From: Mycolicibacter kumamotonensis
GTDB lineage: Bacteria; Actinomycetota; Actinomycetes; Mycobacteriales; Mycobacteriaceae
Direction: 5' to 3'
Assembly (NCBI RefSeq): GCF_002086285.1
Contig: NZ_MVHU01000023.1
Coordinates: 17,291-81,290 of the forward strand
Length of the DNA stretch: 64,000 nt
The number at the start of each line of letters is the position of its first letter. Position 1 is the stretch's first letter. A model generated the notes under the pieces. It was not told the DNA's origin. It saw nothing but the letters and a program-made list of their open reading frames with translations, and did not search any database. Both the position numbers and the translations under genes were made by a program. This document shows positions 19,779-28,276 of the stretch, piece after piece.

Positions 19779-20324
19779 ATGCCCCCCTTCCCCAGAGAAG
19801 AACTCGAAGATGTCGTCGAACGCTGGCTGCAGGCCAACCGGGACGCCGAAAAAGCCGGTGACTGGCGAAATCTGGCCTCCTTCTACACCGATGACGCGAC
19901 CTACGGTTGGAACATCGGCCCCAAGGAGGACGTCATGTGCGTCGGTGTCGACGAGATTCGCGACATCGCGCTCGGCCAGGAGATGGAGGGCCTGCACGGC
20001 TGGACCTACCCGTATCAGAAGGTGATCATCGACGACCGGCAGGGCGAAGTGGTCGGCTTCTGGAAACAGGTCGCCACCGATGCCGAGGGCAACCAGGCCG
20101 AGATCTACGGGATCGGCGGCAGCTGGTTCCGGTACGCCGGCAACGGCAAGTTCAACTGGCAGCGGGACTTCTTCGACTTCGGCCACGTCTCGGCGCTGTA
20201 CATGGAGCTGATCAAGGCGGGCAAGCTGTCGGAGGGTATGCAGAAGCGCATCGAACGCAGCTTGGCCGGCGAGAAGATTCCGGGCTACTACCCGCTGGGC
20301 CAGTCACCGGTTCCGCTCTGGTAG
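19779..20324 (+). CDS. SnoaL/NTF2-like protein (Rv0762c-like)
   Basis: A 181-residue protein with an NTF2-like cone fold signature: ELEDVVERWLQANRDAEKAGDW, FYTDDATYGWNIGP, and later IYGIGGSWFRYAGNGKFNWQRDFFDFGHV. The length and position directly after the ferredoxin match Mtb Rv0762c. NTF2-like proteins of this size are often isomerases, dehydratases or ligand-binding proteins for polycyclic substrates. No catalytic residue can be fixed by eye. Confidence 0.85.
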   Translation: MPPFPREELEDVVERWLQANRDAEKAGDWRNLASFYTDDATYGWNIGPKEDVMCVGVDEIRDIALGQEMEGLHGWTYPYQKVIIDDRQGEVVGFWKQVATDAEGNQAEIYGIGGSWFRYAGNGKFNWQRDFFDFGHVSALYMELIKAGKLSEGMQKRIERSLAGEKIPGYYPLGQSPVPLW

Positions 20325-20350
20325 CCCACCACTGAAGCCCAGGAGGACAC

Positions 20351-21433
20351 GTGGCCATCCGCGTCGCACTGATCGGCACCGGTAACGCAGGACGCATCGC
20401 CCTGCGCGGGCTGATCGGCAATCCCGCCTACGAGCTCACCGGGGTGTGGGTCTCCACAGCTGCCAAAGTGGGCCGAGACGCCGGTGAGCTGGCCGGCCTC
20501 GACGTCCACACCGGTATCGCAGCCACCGACGACTTCGATGCGATCATCGGCGCCAAGCCCGACGCTGCGGTCTACTGCGCCATGGGCGACACCCGGCTAC
20601 CCGGTGCGCTGCGTGACGTCTGCCGGCTGCTCGCGGCCGGGATCAACGTCATCGGGACGGCTCCCGGGGTGCTGCAGTATCCCTGGGGGGTCATCCCCGA
20701 CAAGTTCATCGATTCCGTCGAAGAGGCTGCTCGACAGGGAAATTCGAGCGTCTACGTCAATGGGGTCGACCCCGGGTTCATCAACGATCTGGTGCCGCTG
20801 GCCTTCACCAGCACGTGCCAGCACGTCGAGCAGATCCGCTGCCAGGAGATCGCCGACTACGCGACCTACGACGGCGCCGAGGTCATGTTCGACGTAATGG
20901 GCTTCGGCAATTCGCTCGACGACGTCCCGATGCTGCTGCGGCCCGGGATCTTGAGCATCGCGTGGGGCGCTGCGATCCGCGAGGTGGCCAAAGGGCTGGG
21001 CGTGACCCTGGACGCCATCACCGACTCATCCGAGCGTGAGCCGGCACCGGAGGCATTCGACATCGCGGCCGGGCACATCCCCAAGGGCGGTGTCGCCGCA
21101 CTCAAATTCGAGATCCACGGCATCGTCGACGGGCACCCGCTGATCGTGGTGGAACACATCACCCGGCTGCGCAGCGACCTGCGGCCGGACTGGGCGCAGC
21201 CCGCCCAGCCGGGTGGCTCCTACCGGGTGGAGATCATCGGCGAGCCGTCCTACACCGTCGACATCCGCCCGACCAGCCGCCACGGCGACCACAACTACGC
21301 GGCGATCGCGGCCGGGGTGGGGAGGGTCGTCAACGCCGTTCCCGCCGTGGTGGCGGCGCCGGCCGGCATCATCACCACCCTCGACCTGCCGCTGGTCGCC
21401 GCACCCGCCGTCGTGGCGGGCCCCGGCGACTGA
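20351..21433 (+). CDS. NAD(P)H-dependent oxidoreductase of the dihydrodipicolinate-reductase-like family
   Basis: A 360-residue protein from GTG 20351 with an N-terminal Rossmann motif VALIGTGNAGRIALRGL, a DapB-like second strand (GVWVSTAAKVGRDAGELAG) and a conserved GVDPGFINDLVPLAF segment. Such proteins are usually annotated as dihydrodipicolinate reductase or 2,4-diaminopentanoate dehydrogenase-like. They are common beside mycobacterial lipid and steroid genes, where lysine synthesis is not their job. It is the first of three genes between the Rv0762c and adhB homologues that I do not expect from the Mtb order. An AGGAGG site precedes the start. Confidence 0.8.
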   Translation: MAIRVALIGTGNAGRIALRGLIGNPAYELTGVWVSTAAKVGRDAGELAGLDVHTGIAATDDFDAIIGAKPDAAVYCAMGDTRLPGALRDVCRLLAAGINVIGTAPGVLQYPWGVIPDKFIDSVEEAARQGNSSVYVNGVDPGFINDLVPLAFTSTCQHVEQIRCQEIADYATYDGAEVMFDVMGFGNSLDDVPMLLRPGILSIAWGAAIREVAKGLGVTLDAITDSSEREPAPEAFDIAAGHIPKGGVAALKFEIHGIVDGHPLIVVEHITRLRSDLRPDWAQPAQPGGSYRVEIIGEPSYTVDIRPTSRHGDHNYAAIAAGVGRVVNAVPAVVAAPAGIITTLDLPLVAAPAVVAGPGD

Positions 21434-21477
21434 CGGCACACCGGTACAACCACCATCATCGAAAGGCTGAGCAAACC

Positions 21478-22218
21478 ATGGGGCGTGTGGACGGAAAAGT
21501 CGTTCTGATCAGTGGCGGCGCGCGCGGTATGGGCGCGTCGCATGCCCGAATGCTGGTGGCCGAGGGCGCCAAAGTCGTCATCGGCGATGTGCTCGATGAT
21601 GAGGGCGCCGCGCTTGCCGGCGAACTCGGCGACGCCGCGGTCTACCGCCATCTCGACGTCCGGGACCCCGAGCAGTGGGCCGCCGCCGTGGAGGCCGCGC
21701 TGAGCGCGTTCGGCACGCTGAACGTGTTGGTCAACAATGCCGGCACCGTCGCGTTGGGTTCGCTGCGCAAATTCGATCTGGACCAGTGGCACAACGTGAT
21801 CGACGTGAATCTCAACGGCACCTTTTTGGGCATGCGCGCGGTGATCGACTCGATGATCGCTGCGGGCGGCGGATCCATCATCAACGTGTCCTCGATCGAG
21901 GGTCTGCGTGGCGCACCGATGGTGCACCCCTACGTCGCCTCGAAGTGGGCAGTACGAGGATTGTCCAAATCCGCCGCACTTGAACTGGCGCGCCACAACA
22001 TTCGGGTCAATTCGCTGCATCCCGGTTTCATCCGCACCCCGATGACCGAGCACCTGCCCGAGGACATGGTCACGATCCCGTTGGGCCGGCCCGGTGAGTC
22101 CGAGGAAGTCTCCACCTTCGTGGTGTTTTTGGCCAGTGACGAATCCTCTTACGCCACCGGCTCGGAGTTCGTCATGGACGGCGGTCTGGTCACCGACGTT
22201 CCGCACAAAACCGGTTGA
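21478..22218 (+). CDS. Short-chain dehydrogenase, hydroxysteroid-dehydrogenase-like
   Basis: A 246-residue classical SDR: ISGGARGMGASHARMLVAEGA, NNAGTVALG, NVSSIEGLRG with the catalytic Ser, YVASK with Tyr and Lys, and the end GSEFVMDGGLVTD. The SGGARGMG...ARMLVAEGAKVV opening resembles the 3-alpha/20-beta hydroxysteroid dehydrogenase branch (for example FabG3/Rv2002). The setting among cyp51, a CYP125-like P450 and adhB supports a steroid alcohol or ketone substrate, but this is inference. Its stop codon overlaps a consensus TTGACA -35 box for the following P450. Confidence 0.85.
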   Translation: MGRVDGKVVLISGGARGMGASHARMLVAEGAKVVIGDVLDDEGAALAGELGDAAVYRHLDVRDPEQWAAAVEAALSAFGTLNVLVNNAGTVALGSLRKFDLDQWHNVIDVNLNGTFLGMRAVIDSMIAAGGGSIINVSSIEGLRGAPMVHPYVASKWAVRGLSKSAALELARHNIRVNSLHPGFIRTPMTEHLPEDMVTIPLGRPGESEEVSTFVVFLASDESSYATGSEFVMDGGLVTDVPHKTG

Positions 22219-22251
22219 CATCAGGTCATACACATGAACATGATGTGTATG
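22215..22251 (+). promoter_or_regulatory. Promoter with large palindromic operator before the CYP125-like gene
   Basis: TTGACA (22215-22220) is a consensus -35 box overlapping the SDR stop; CATGAT (22239-22244) is a candidate -10 box at 18-base spacing. A perfect inverted repeat with 9-base arms, CATACACAT (22227-22235) and ATGTGTATG (22243-22251), separated by seven bases, covers the spacer and the -10 box. This geometry suits a repressor. It does not match the KstR pattern or the GGACA sites nearby. I see no second copy in the window. Confidence 0.65.
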
Positions 22252-22295
22252 CCCGCCGCCGGCTCGGCGGCTCGCGACAATCAGAGGTGTTCGTC

Positions 22296-23537
22296 TTGAC
22301 ATCAACCCAATCAGCGTGTCCGTTCGGTCCCGGTTTCGACTTCACCGACCCGGATGTACTGCTGCACGGAATGCCGATCGCCGAGTTCGCCGAGCTGCGC
22401 AGGACCGCTCCGGTTTGGTGGAATGAACAGCCGGCCCACAGCAACATCTTCGACGACGGCGGCTACTGGGTCATCAGCAAACACCAACACATCAAAGAGA
22501 TCTCGCGCGACAACGATGTGTGGTCGACCAACGCCAAGGGCGCGGTGATGCGATTGCCCGACGGCATCACCGCCGACCAGCTGGAGCTGACCAAGGCCCT
22601 GCTGATCAACCATGACCCGCCCGAGCACACCCGGCTGCGCAAGCTGGTGTCACGGCTGTTCACCCCGCGCTCGGTGGGCGCGCTGGAGGACAAGCTCGCG
22701 CAATCGGCCCGGGACATCGTTGCGGCCGCCGCCGAGAAGGACAGCGGCAACTTCGTCGATGACATCGCGATGAAGCTGCCGCTGTTGGCGATCGCTGATC
22801 TGATCGGGGTCCCCGAGGGGGACAGGGAAAAGCTTTTTCACTGGACCAACTCGATCATGAACACCGACGACCCGGATTTCGACTCCGACCCGGCGATGGC
22901 CAACGCCGAGTTGATGGGCTACGCCTACACCATGGCCGAGGAGCGGCGGCGCTGTCCGGCCGACGACATCGTCACGCGGTTGGTGCAGGCCGACATCGAC
23001 GGCGAATCGCTCGGTGAAACCGAGTTCGCGTTCTTCGTGATCCTGTTGGCGGTGGCGGGCAACGAAACCACCCGCAACGCGATGACCCACGGCATCAACG
23101 CCTTCGCGGAGAACCCTGATCAATGGGAGCTCTACAAGCGCGAACGCCCCGAGACCGCAGTCGACGAGATCGTGCGTTGGGCCACCCCGGTGCACTGTTT
23201 CCAGCGCACCGCCAAGGTCGACACCGAGATCGGCGGGGTGTCCATCGCCCGGGGACAACGGGTCGGCCTGTTCTACAGCTCGGCCAACTACGACGAAGAG
23301 GTCTTCGAGCGGCCGTTCGACTTCGACATCCTGCGCGACCCCAATCCGCATCTGGCGTTCGGCGGGCAGGGCACGCACTACTGCATCGGCGCCAACCTGG
23401 CCCGCATGGAGATCCGGCTGATCTTCGACGAGATCGCCTCCCAGCTGCCCGACATCGCCAAACTCGCCGAACCGCAACGGCTCCGCTCCGGTTGGATCAA
23501 CGGGGTCAAAGAATTACCGGTCTCCTACCACGGCTAG
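22296..23537 (+). CDS. Cytochrome P450, CYP125-family-like
   Basis: A 413-residue P450 from TTG 22296 (GTG 22287 is an alternative; an AGAGG site eight bases before the TTG favours it). Motifs: LAVAGNETTRNAMTHG (I helix), DEIVRWATPV (ExxR), FGGQGTHYCIGANLARM (heme). The pattern PGFDFTDPDVLLHGMPIAEFAELRR and APVWWNEQ closely follows CYP125, the steroid C26/C27 monooxygenase of cholesterol side-chain degradation. It is not in the canonical Mtb cyp125 location (near fadA5), so it may be a second CYP125 with its own substrate. It has its own promoter and operator inside the operon. Confidence 0.88.
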   Translation: MTSTQSACPFGPGFDFTDPDVLLHGMPIAEFAELRRTAPVWWNEQPAHSNIFDDGGYWVISKHQHIKEISRDNDVWSTNAKGAVMRLPDGITADQLELTKALLINHDPPEHTRLRKLVSRLFTPRSVGALEDKLAQSARDIVAAAAEKDSGNFVDDIAMKLPLLAIADLIGVPEGDREKLFHWTNSIMNTDDPDFDSDPAMANAELMGYAYTMAEERRRCPADDIVTRLVQADIDGESLGETEFAFFVILLAVAGNETTRNAMTHGINAFAENPDQWELYKRERPETAVDEIVRWATPVHCFQRTAKVDTEIGGVSIARGQRVGLFYSSANYDEEVFERPFDFDILRDPNPHLAFGGQGTHYCIGANLARMEIRLIFDEIASQLPDIAKLAEPQRLRSGWINGVKELPVSYHG

Positions 23538-23688
23538 CGTCGGCGAGTGCCCAGTCAAACAGACAGTTGGTTGAAAGAGCCTTCCCCCGGGCACCGGCGG
23601 CCTATAGGCTCGACAGGTGGGCTGCCCGACGGCCCGAGCCAGGCCCGGGACCGTTCTCTAGCCGGATATCCGAGATGAAAGCAGGTTC

Positions 23689-24819
23689 GTGGTGAAGACA
23701 AAGGGTGCGTTGCTCTGGGAGTTCAACAAGCCGTGGTCGGTCGAAGAGATCGAGATCGGTGACCCCCAGAAAGACGAGGTCAAGATCCAGCTGGAAGCGG
23801 CCGGCATGTGCCACTCCGACCACCACCTGATGACCGGAGACATCCCGATGGCAGGCTTCCCGGTGCTGGGCGGCCACGAGGGCGCCGGCATCGTCACCGA
23901 GGTCGGCCCCGGCGTCGAGGACATCGCCCCCGGCGACCACGTCGTGCTGTCCTTCATCCCGTCGTGTGGCCGCTGTCCGACCTGTCAGGCCGGGATGCGC
24001 AACCTGTGCGACCTGGGCGCCGGCCTGCTCAACGGCGTGGCGGTCAGCGACGGGACCTTCCGGGTCACCGCCCGCGGCCAGGGCGTCTACCCGATGACGC
24101 TGCTCGGCACCTTCTCGCCGTGGATGGTGGTGCACAAGACGTCGGTGGTGAAGATCGACCCGTCGATCCCCTTCGAGGTGGCCTGCCTGGTGGGCTGCGG
24201 CGTGACCACCGGCTACGGCTCGGCGGTGCGCACCGCCGACATCCGCCCGGGCGAGGACGTCGCGATCGTCGGCGTCGGCGGGGTGGGCATGTCGGCCCTG
24301 CAAGGTGCGGTCAACGCCGGGGCCCGCAACATCTTCGTCATCGACCCGGTGGACTGGAAGCGTGACCAGGCGCTGAAGTTCGGTGCCACCCACGTCTATC
24401 CGGAGATCAACGCTGCAATGGGCGGGATGATGGAAGTCACCGCCGGGCTGATGGCCAAGAAGGTGATCGTCACCGTCGGCGAGGTGCACGGCGCCGACAT
24501 CGACAACTACATGATCCTGACCTCTAAGGGCGGCACCTGCGTGCTCACCGCGATGGGGTCCATGCTCGAAAACCAGGTCACGCTCAACCTGTCGATGCTG
24601 ACCCTGCTGCAGAAGAACCTGCAGGGCACCATCTTCGGCGGCGGCAACCCGCAGTACGACATCCCGCAGCTGCTGTCGATGTACAAGGCCGGCAAGCTCA
24701 ACCTCGACGACATGGTGACCCGCCAGTACAAACTGGAGCAGATCAACGAGGGCTACCAGGACATGCTGGAAGGCAAGAACATTCGCGGCATCATCCGCTA
24801 CACCGACTCGGACCGGTAG
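23689..24819 (+). CDS. adhB: Zinc-dependent alcohol dehydrogenase (Rv0761c-like)
   Basis: A class-III-like medium-chain alcohol dehydrogenase, 376 residues from GTG 23689 (GTG 23692 is equally possible). Catalytic zinc ligands are in AAGMCHSDHH and GGHEGAG; the structural zinc site is CGRCPTCQAGMRNLC, and the cofactor motif is VGVGGVGMSALQGAV. It strongly resembles Mtb AdhB (Rv0761c, 375 residues) and keeps its position in the cyp51 block. It is separated from the CYP125-like gene by 151 bases. It may oxidise the terminal alcohol made by the P450, a steroid 26-alcohol in the cholesterol case; this is inference. Confidence 0.93.
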   Translation: MVKTKGALLWEFNKPWSVEEIEIGDPQKDEVKIQLEAAGMCHSDHHLMTGDIPMAGFPVLGGHEGAGIVTEVGPGVEDIAPGDHVVLSFIPSCGRCPTCQAGMRNLCDLGAGLLNGVAVSDGTFRVTARGQGVYPMTLLGTFSPWMVVHKTSVVKIDPSIPFEVACLVGCGVTTGYGSAVRTADIRPGEDVAIVGVGGVGMSALQGAVNAGARNIFVIDPVDWKRDQALKFGATHVYPEINAAMGGMMEVTAGLMAKKVIVTVGEVHGADIDNYMILTSKGGTCVLTAMGSMLENQVTLNLSMLTLLQKNLQGTIFGGGNPQYDIPQLLSMYKAGKLNLDDMVTRQYKLEQINEGYQDMLEGKNIRGIIRYTDSDR

Positions 24820-24826
24820 CCACGCC

Positions 24827-24882
24827 GACCCCTGCGCTCACCAGGCGACCCACTCGCATGTCTGCCTGGTAGGCGCAGGGTC
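24827..24882. terminator. Strong bidirectional stem-loop between convergent genes
   Basis: Between the adhB stop (24819) and the YceI stop (24892) lies a two-part stem: the outer arms 24827-24837 and 24873-24882 pair through GACCC(C)TGCGC and GCGCAGGGTC, and the inner arms ACCAGGC (24840-24846) and GCCTGGT (24864-24870) are perfect. There is no T-tract. A rho-independent-like or barrier terminator serving both genes is the natural reading. Confidence 0.7.
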
Positions 24883-24891
24883 AAGCGGGGG

Positions 24892-25422
24892 TCAGGCCTT
24901 CCGGAACACCAGGCTGGCCCGAAGCCTGGTCCGGTTACCGACCATGCCCAGGAAGTTGCCCTCCACAGCGAACTGCTTGCGGGTGACGGTCGTCTCGGTG
25001 GTCAGCCGCACAGCCCCGCCACCGAGCGGGGTGATGTCGACCTTGAGCGGCAACGATCCGGTGATGCCCTTGACGGTCAGCTCGGCGTCGAGTCGGGCGG
25101 TGTCCCCACCGGCCGGCTCCCCGCTGGTGACCACCACGGTGATGTCGGGATAGCGGTCGGTGTCGAAGAAGTTCGATCGGCGCAGGTCATTGTCGCGGGT
25201 CCCCAGGCCGGTATTCACCGACGCGGCCTTGATGTCGAGACGACCGGACACGGTCTTGGAGTCCTTGATCTCGCCGCTGCCGGAGAAGTCGGTGAAAGCG
25301 CCACGCACCTTCAGCGCGCCCCACATCGTGCCGTTCTCAAACCGGATACTCGACTGCCCGGCATCAAGATTCCAGACGCCGACCGCCTCGGGGCTACTGA
25401 GAAATGTTGTGACAGCTGACAT
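24892..25422 (-). CDS. YceI-family lipid-binding protein
   Basis: A 176-residue YceI-like lipocalin-type beta barrel without signal peptide: VWNLDAGQSSIRFENGTMWGALKVRGAFTDFSG, SGRLDIKAASVNTG, NFFDTDRYPDI and a C-terminal RLRASLVFRKA are the family hallmarks. Members bind isoprenoid or other amphipathic chains in the barrel. ATG 25422 follows a GGAGA site; an in-frame extension to 25815 is spurious. It occupies the place where Mtb has the SnoaL-like Rv0760c, so the locus differs here. It converges on adhB. Confidence 0.85.
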   Translation of the reverse strand: MSAVTTFLSSPEAVGVWNLDAGQSSIRFENGTMWGALKVRGAFTDFSGSGEIKDSKTVSGRLDIKAASVNTGLGTRDNDLRRSNFFDTDRYPDITVVVTSGEPAGGDTARLDAELTVKGITGSLPLKVDITPLGGGAVRLTTETTVTRKQFAVEGNFLGMVGNRTRLRASLVFRKA

Positions 25423-25517
25423 CTCATCTCCTCTACCGTTGGCGTAGCCTGCACCGGGGGCACCAGCTTGCCCTCGATAATACGCAGCGGCGGCCGCTAA
25501 ATCCGATAGTCGACGCA

Positions 25518-25523
25518 TATGCT
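25518..25523 (+). promoter_or_regulatory. Candidate -10 box for the HIT gene (leaderless)
   Basis: TATGCT, seven bases before ATG 25531. The spacing fits a leaderless mycobacterial transcript and supports ATG 25531 as the HIT protein start rather than ATG 25519, which lies inside the box. Confidence 0.4.
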
Positions 25524-25530
25524 GAAGCTC

Positions 25531-25935
25531 ATGAGCACCGTCTTCACCAAGATCATCAACCGGGAACTGCCGGGTCGGTTCGTTTACGAGGACGACGACG
25601 TCGTCGGTTTCCTGACCATCGAACCGATGACCCAGGGCCACACGCTGGTGGTACCGCGCGCCGAGATCGACCAGTGGCAGGACGTCGACGGCGCCGTCTT
25701 CGCCGGGGTGATGGCCGTGGCGCAGCGCATCGGCAAGGCGGTGTGCCGGGCATTCGACACCGAGCGCGCCGGCATGATCATCGCGGGTCTGGAGGTCCCA
25801 CACCTGCACGTCCACGTCTTTCCGACCCGCAGCCTGGCGGACTTCGGTTTCGCCGGCGTGGACCGCAACCCGTCACCGGAATCCCTGGACGAGGCCCAGG
25901 CCAAGATCAAGGCCGCGCTGGCTGAACTTCCCTGA
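25531..25935 (+). CDS. HIT-family nucleotide-binding hydrolase (Rv0759c-like)
   Basis: A 134-residue histidine-triad protein with the catalytic HLHVHVFP motif near residue 93 and the [24 protein letters not shown]-terminal half in pattern. HIT proteins hydrolyse or transfer nucleoside monophosphates from dinucleotides or AMP-amines. It keeps the same position next to phoR as in Mtb (Rv0759c/Rv0758). Only three bases separate its stop from the convergent phoR stop. Confidence 0.92.
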   Translation: MSTVFTKIINRELPGRFVYEDDDVVGFLTIEPMTQGHTLVVPRAEIDQWQDVDGAVFAGVMAVAQRIGKAVCRAFDTERAGMIIAGLEVPHLHVHVFPTRSLADFGFAGVDRNPSPESLDEAQAKIKAALAELP

Positions 25936-25938
25936 GAC

Positions 25939-27402
25939 TCAGCGGGTCTCGGCAGGTATCTCGGTTCTGTCTACCGACGCGTCGGCATGACGCGGCACCG
26001 ACACCCGGAAGGTGCAGCCCTGACCGGGAGGGGAGCTCACGGTGACGGTGCCGTCATGCGCCCGGGTCAGCGAGTCGACGATCGAGAGCCCCAGCCCGGT
26101 TCCGCCGCTGGCCCGGGCCCGCGACGAGTCGGTGCGGAAGAACCGCTCGAAGGCGCGCTGCACGTCCTGCTCGCTCATCCCGGGCCCCTGGTCGACAACC
26201 TCGAGGATCGCGTTGTCGGTGTCGGTGCCGACCCGCACGGTGATCGCGGCCTCTTCCGGGGTGTGCTGCAGCGCGTTGGACACCAGATTGCTCAGCACCT
26301 GGCGCAGCCGGGCTTCGTCACCGAGCACCTCCGGGGTGCCCGGGCCGTCGAAGACCTCCAGTTCGATGGTCCGGTTCGGCGCGATCGCCCGAGCGTCGTG
26401 CACCGCGTCGGTGGCCAGCACCAGCAGGTCGACCCAGTTCCGTTCCAGGGGCCGTTGGGCGTCCATCCGGGCCAACAGCAGGAGATCCTCGACCAGCAGG
26501 CCCATCCGGCTCGCTTCGCTTTCGATGCGCGACATCAGCAGCTCGACGTCGCGGGCCGCGCCCTGGCGATACAGCTCCGCGAAACCGCGGATCGTGGTCA
26601 GCGGCGTGCGTAGCTCGTGGCTGGCATCGGTGATGAACCGGCGCATCCGTTCTTCGGAGACGCGCGCGCTGTCCGCCGAGGCCACCGAGGACGCCACCGC
26701 CTGCTGAATCTGTGCCAGCATGCCGTTGAGCGCCAGCGAGAGCCGTCCCACTTCGGTACGCGGATCACGTTCGGGCACACGGCGATCCAACTGGCCGGCG
26801 GCGATCGCCGCCGCGGTCCGCTCGACCTCGGCCAGCGGGCGCAGACTGCGGTTGACCACCACGTAGCCGACGGCGCCCAGCACCAGCAGCACCCCGACGC
26901 CGATCGCCACCCGCGACCAGGCCAGGTAGCGCAGCGTGGCCCGCGGGTCGGACAGGTCCCTGGCCACGGTGATCAACCTGCCGTTCTCACCGTGCACCGA
27001 CAAGGCACGCCACTGCACGCCCGACCCGTCGACCGAGCCGATCGTGACCGGTACCGATCCAACGTCGTTGTCGGGCGGCAACAGCGGCTCGGCGTTCTGG
27101 TCGTTGACAACCGTCCAGACGCTGCCGTCGGGGTCGACGTCGCGAACGTAGAAGCTCGTCGGCGGCCGGCCGGCGTTGGGGTCCTCGTCTTCCTTCGACG
27201 GCGGCCGCCCCCGCTGCTCCAGGGCCCAACCGTGCGCCGCGTCGATGAGCGTGGCGTCGATCCTGCTGATCAGCCGGTGCCGCAGGATCGTGGTGACGGC
27301 ATACCCCTGTGCCAGCAATCCGATGGCCACCATGGCCAGGGTCGCGGCGACCAGACTGACCCGCAGGGGCAGAACATCGCGGGGGGGTTTGAGCATCGCC
27401 AT
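25939..27402 (-). CDS. phoR: Two-component sensor histidine kinase PhoR
   Basis: Membrane sensor kinase of the PhoPR system, 487 residues. Order: TM1 (about 13-35), extracytoplasmic sensor domain (36-160), TM2 (about 163-183), HAMP (about 183-235), DHp domain with phospho-His262 in DASHELRTPLTTIRGF, and the ATPase domain with NLVSNALQHTP, DQGPGM and GTGLGLSIV. In Mtb, PhoPR responds to acidic pH and controls complex lipids and ESX-1 secretion. It lies 46 bases after phoP and is presumably co-transcribed. Confidence 0.96.
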   Translation of the reverse strand: MAMLKPPRDVLPLRVSLVAATLAMVAIGLLAQGYAVTTILRHRLISRIDATLIDAAHGWALEQRGRPPSKEDEDPNAGRPPTSFYVRDVDPDGSVWTVVNDQNAEPLLPPDNDVGSVPVTIGSVDGSGVQWRALSVHGENGRLITVARDLSDPRATLRYLAWSRVAIGVGVLLVLGAVGYVVVNRSLRPLAEVERTAAAIAAGQLDRRVPERDPRTEVGRLSLALNGMLAQIQQAVASSVASADSARVSEERMRRFITDASHELRTPLTTIRGFAELYRQGAARDVELLMSRIESEASRMGLLVEDLLLLARMDAQRPLERNWVDLLVLATDAVHDARAIAPNRTIELEVFDGPGTPEVLGDEARLRQVLSNLVSNALQHTPEEAAITVRVGTDTDNAILEVVDQGPGMSEQDVQRAFERFFRTDSSRARASGGTGLGLSIVDSLTRAHDGTVTVSSPPGQGCTFRVSVPRHADASVDRTEIPAETR

Positions 27403-27448
27403 CTTCTTGCCCTATGCCCCGCGCCCGGCCGTCACGGCCGACGTTCGT

Positions 27449-28168
27449 TCAGCGCGGCTCGCGCAGTACATATCCCACCCCGCGCAGCGTGTGCAGCAGG
27501 CGCTTCTCGCCGGTGTCGATCTTGCGGCGCAGATATGAGACGTAGGACTCCACCACGTTGACGTCACCACCGAAGTCGTAGCGCCAGACGTGGTCGAGGA
27601 TCTTCGGCTTGCTCAGTACGGTGCCGGCGTTGATCACGAAATAGCGCAGCAGGGTGAACTCGGTGGGCGACAGCGATACCGGTTGGCCGGCCTTCCACAC
27701 CTCGTGGGTGTCCTCGTCGAGTTCGATGTCGGCGAAGGTCAGCCGCGAGTTGCGCGGTTCCCCGGCGCCCTTTCCGGCCCGGCGAAGAATGACGCGCAGC
27801 CGGGCCACCACTTCCTCCAGACTGAACGGCTTGGTGACGTAGTCGTCGCCGCCGAGGGTCAGGCCGGTGATCTTGTCTTGCAGCGAGTCGCGTGCGGTCA
27901 AGAACAAGGCCGGGGCGTCGATGCCGTCGGCGCGCAGCCGGCGCAATACCCCGAATCCGTCCATCCCGGGCATCATCACGTCCAGGATCACCGCGTCCGG
28001 CCGCACCTCCCGCGCGCGGTCCAGCGCCGCCGGCCCGCTGGTGGCGGTGTAGACCTCGAACCCCTGGAATTTGAGGCTGACCGACAGCAGCTCGACGATG
28101 TTGGTCTCGTCGTCGACGACGAGGACACGAGCCTCTGGCGCAGCGTCTTGCGCAGCTGTTGCTCCCAT
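27449..28168 (-). CDS. phoP: Two-component response regulator PhoP
   Basis: An OmpR/PhoB-type response regulator of 239 residues from ATG 28168. The receiver domain has the acidic pocket VVDDE, phospho-Asp63 in ILDVMMPGMD and Lys in DYVTKPFS. The winged-helix domain ends VESYVSYLRRKIDTGEKR and GVGYVLREPR, near-identical to Mtb PhoP. An upstream in-frame ATG at 28231 would add 21 residues; Mtb PhoP is 247 residues, so the start is not fully settled. A GAGGG site lies ten bases before 28168. Confidence 0.96.
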   Translation of the reverse strand: MGATAAQDAAPEARVLVVDDETNIVELLSVSLKFQGFEVYTATSGPAALDRAREVRPDAVILDVMMPGMDGFGVLRRLRADGIDAPALFLTARDSLQDKITGLTLGGDDYVTKPFSLEEVVARLRVILRRAGKGAGEPRNSRLTFADIELDEDTHEVWKAGQPVSLSPTEFTLLRYFVINAGTVLSKPKILDHVWRYDFGGDVNVVESYVSYLRRKIDTGEKRLLHTLRGVGYVLREPR

Positions 28169-28264
28169 AGGGTTTATTCCCTCGTGGTCGGGTGAAAATG
28201 AACTGGATATCGGCTGTGTGTTTGTTGTCAATCAAACTACCTGATATCGGCCCCGGATCGCCCC

Positions 28265-28270
28265 TACACT
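28265..28270 (+). promoter_or_regulatory. Candidate -10 box for the decapeptide-repeat gene (leaderless)
   Basis: TACACT, six bases before ATG 28277, a typical mycobacterial leaderless arrangement. There is no ribosome site upstream of the ATG, which supports leaderless initiation. Confidence 0.5.
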
Positions 28271-28276
28271 GGCCGG

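Noticed and set aside
23571..23617. TTGAAA and TATAGG as a promoter for adhB
   Set aside because: The spacing of about 26 bases is too long for a sigma-70 type promoter.
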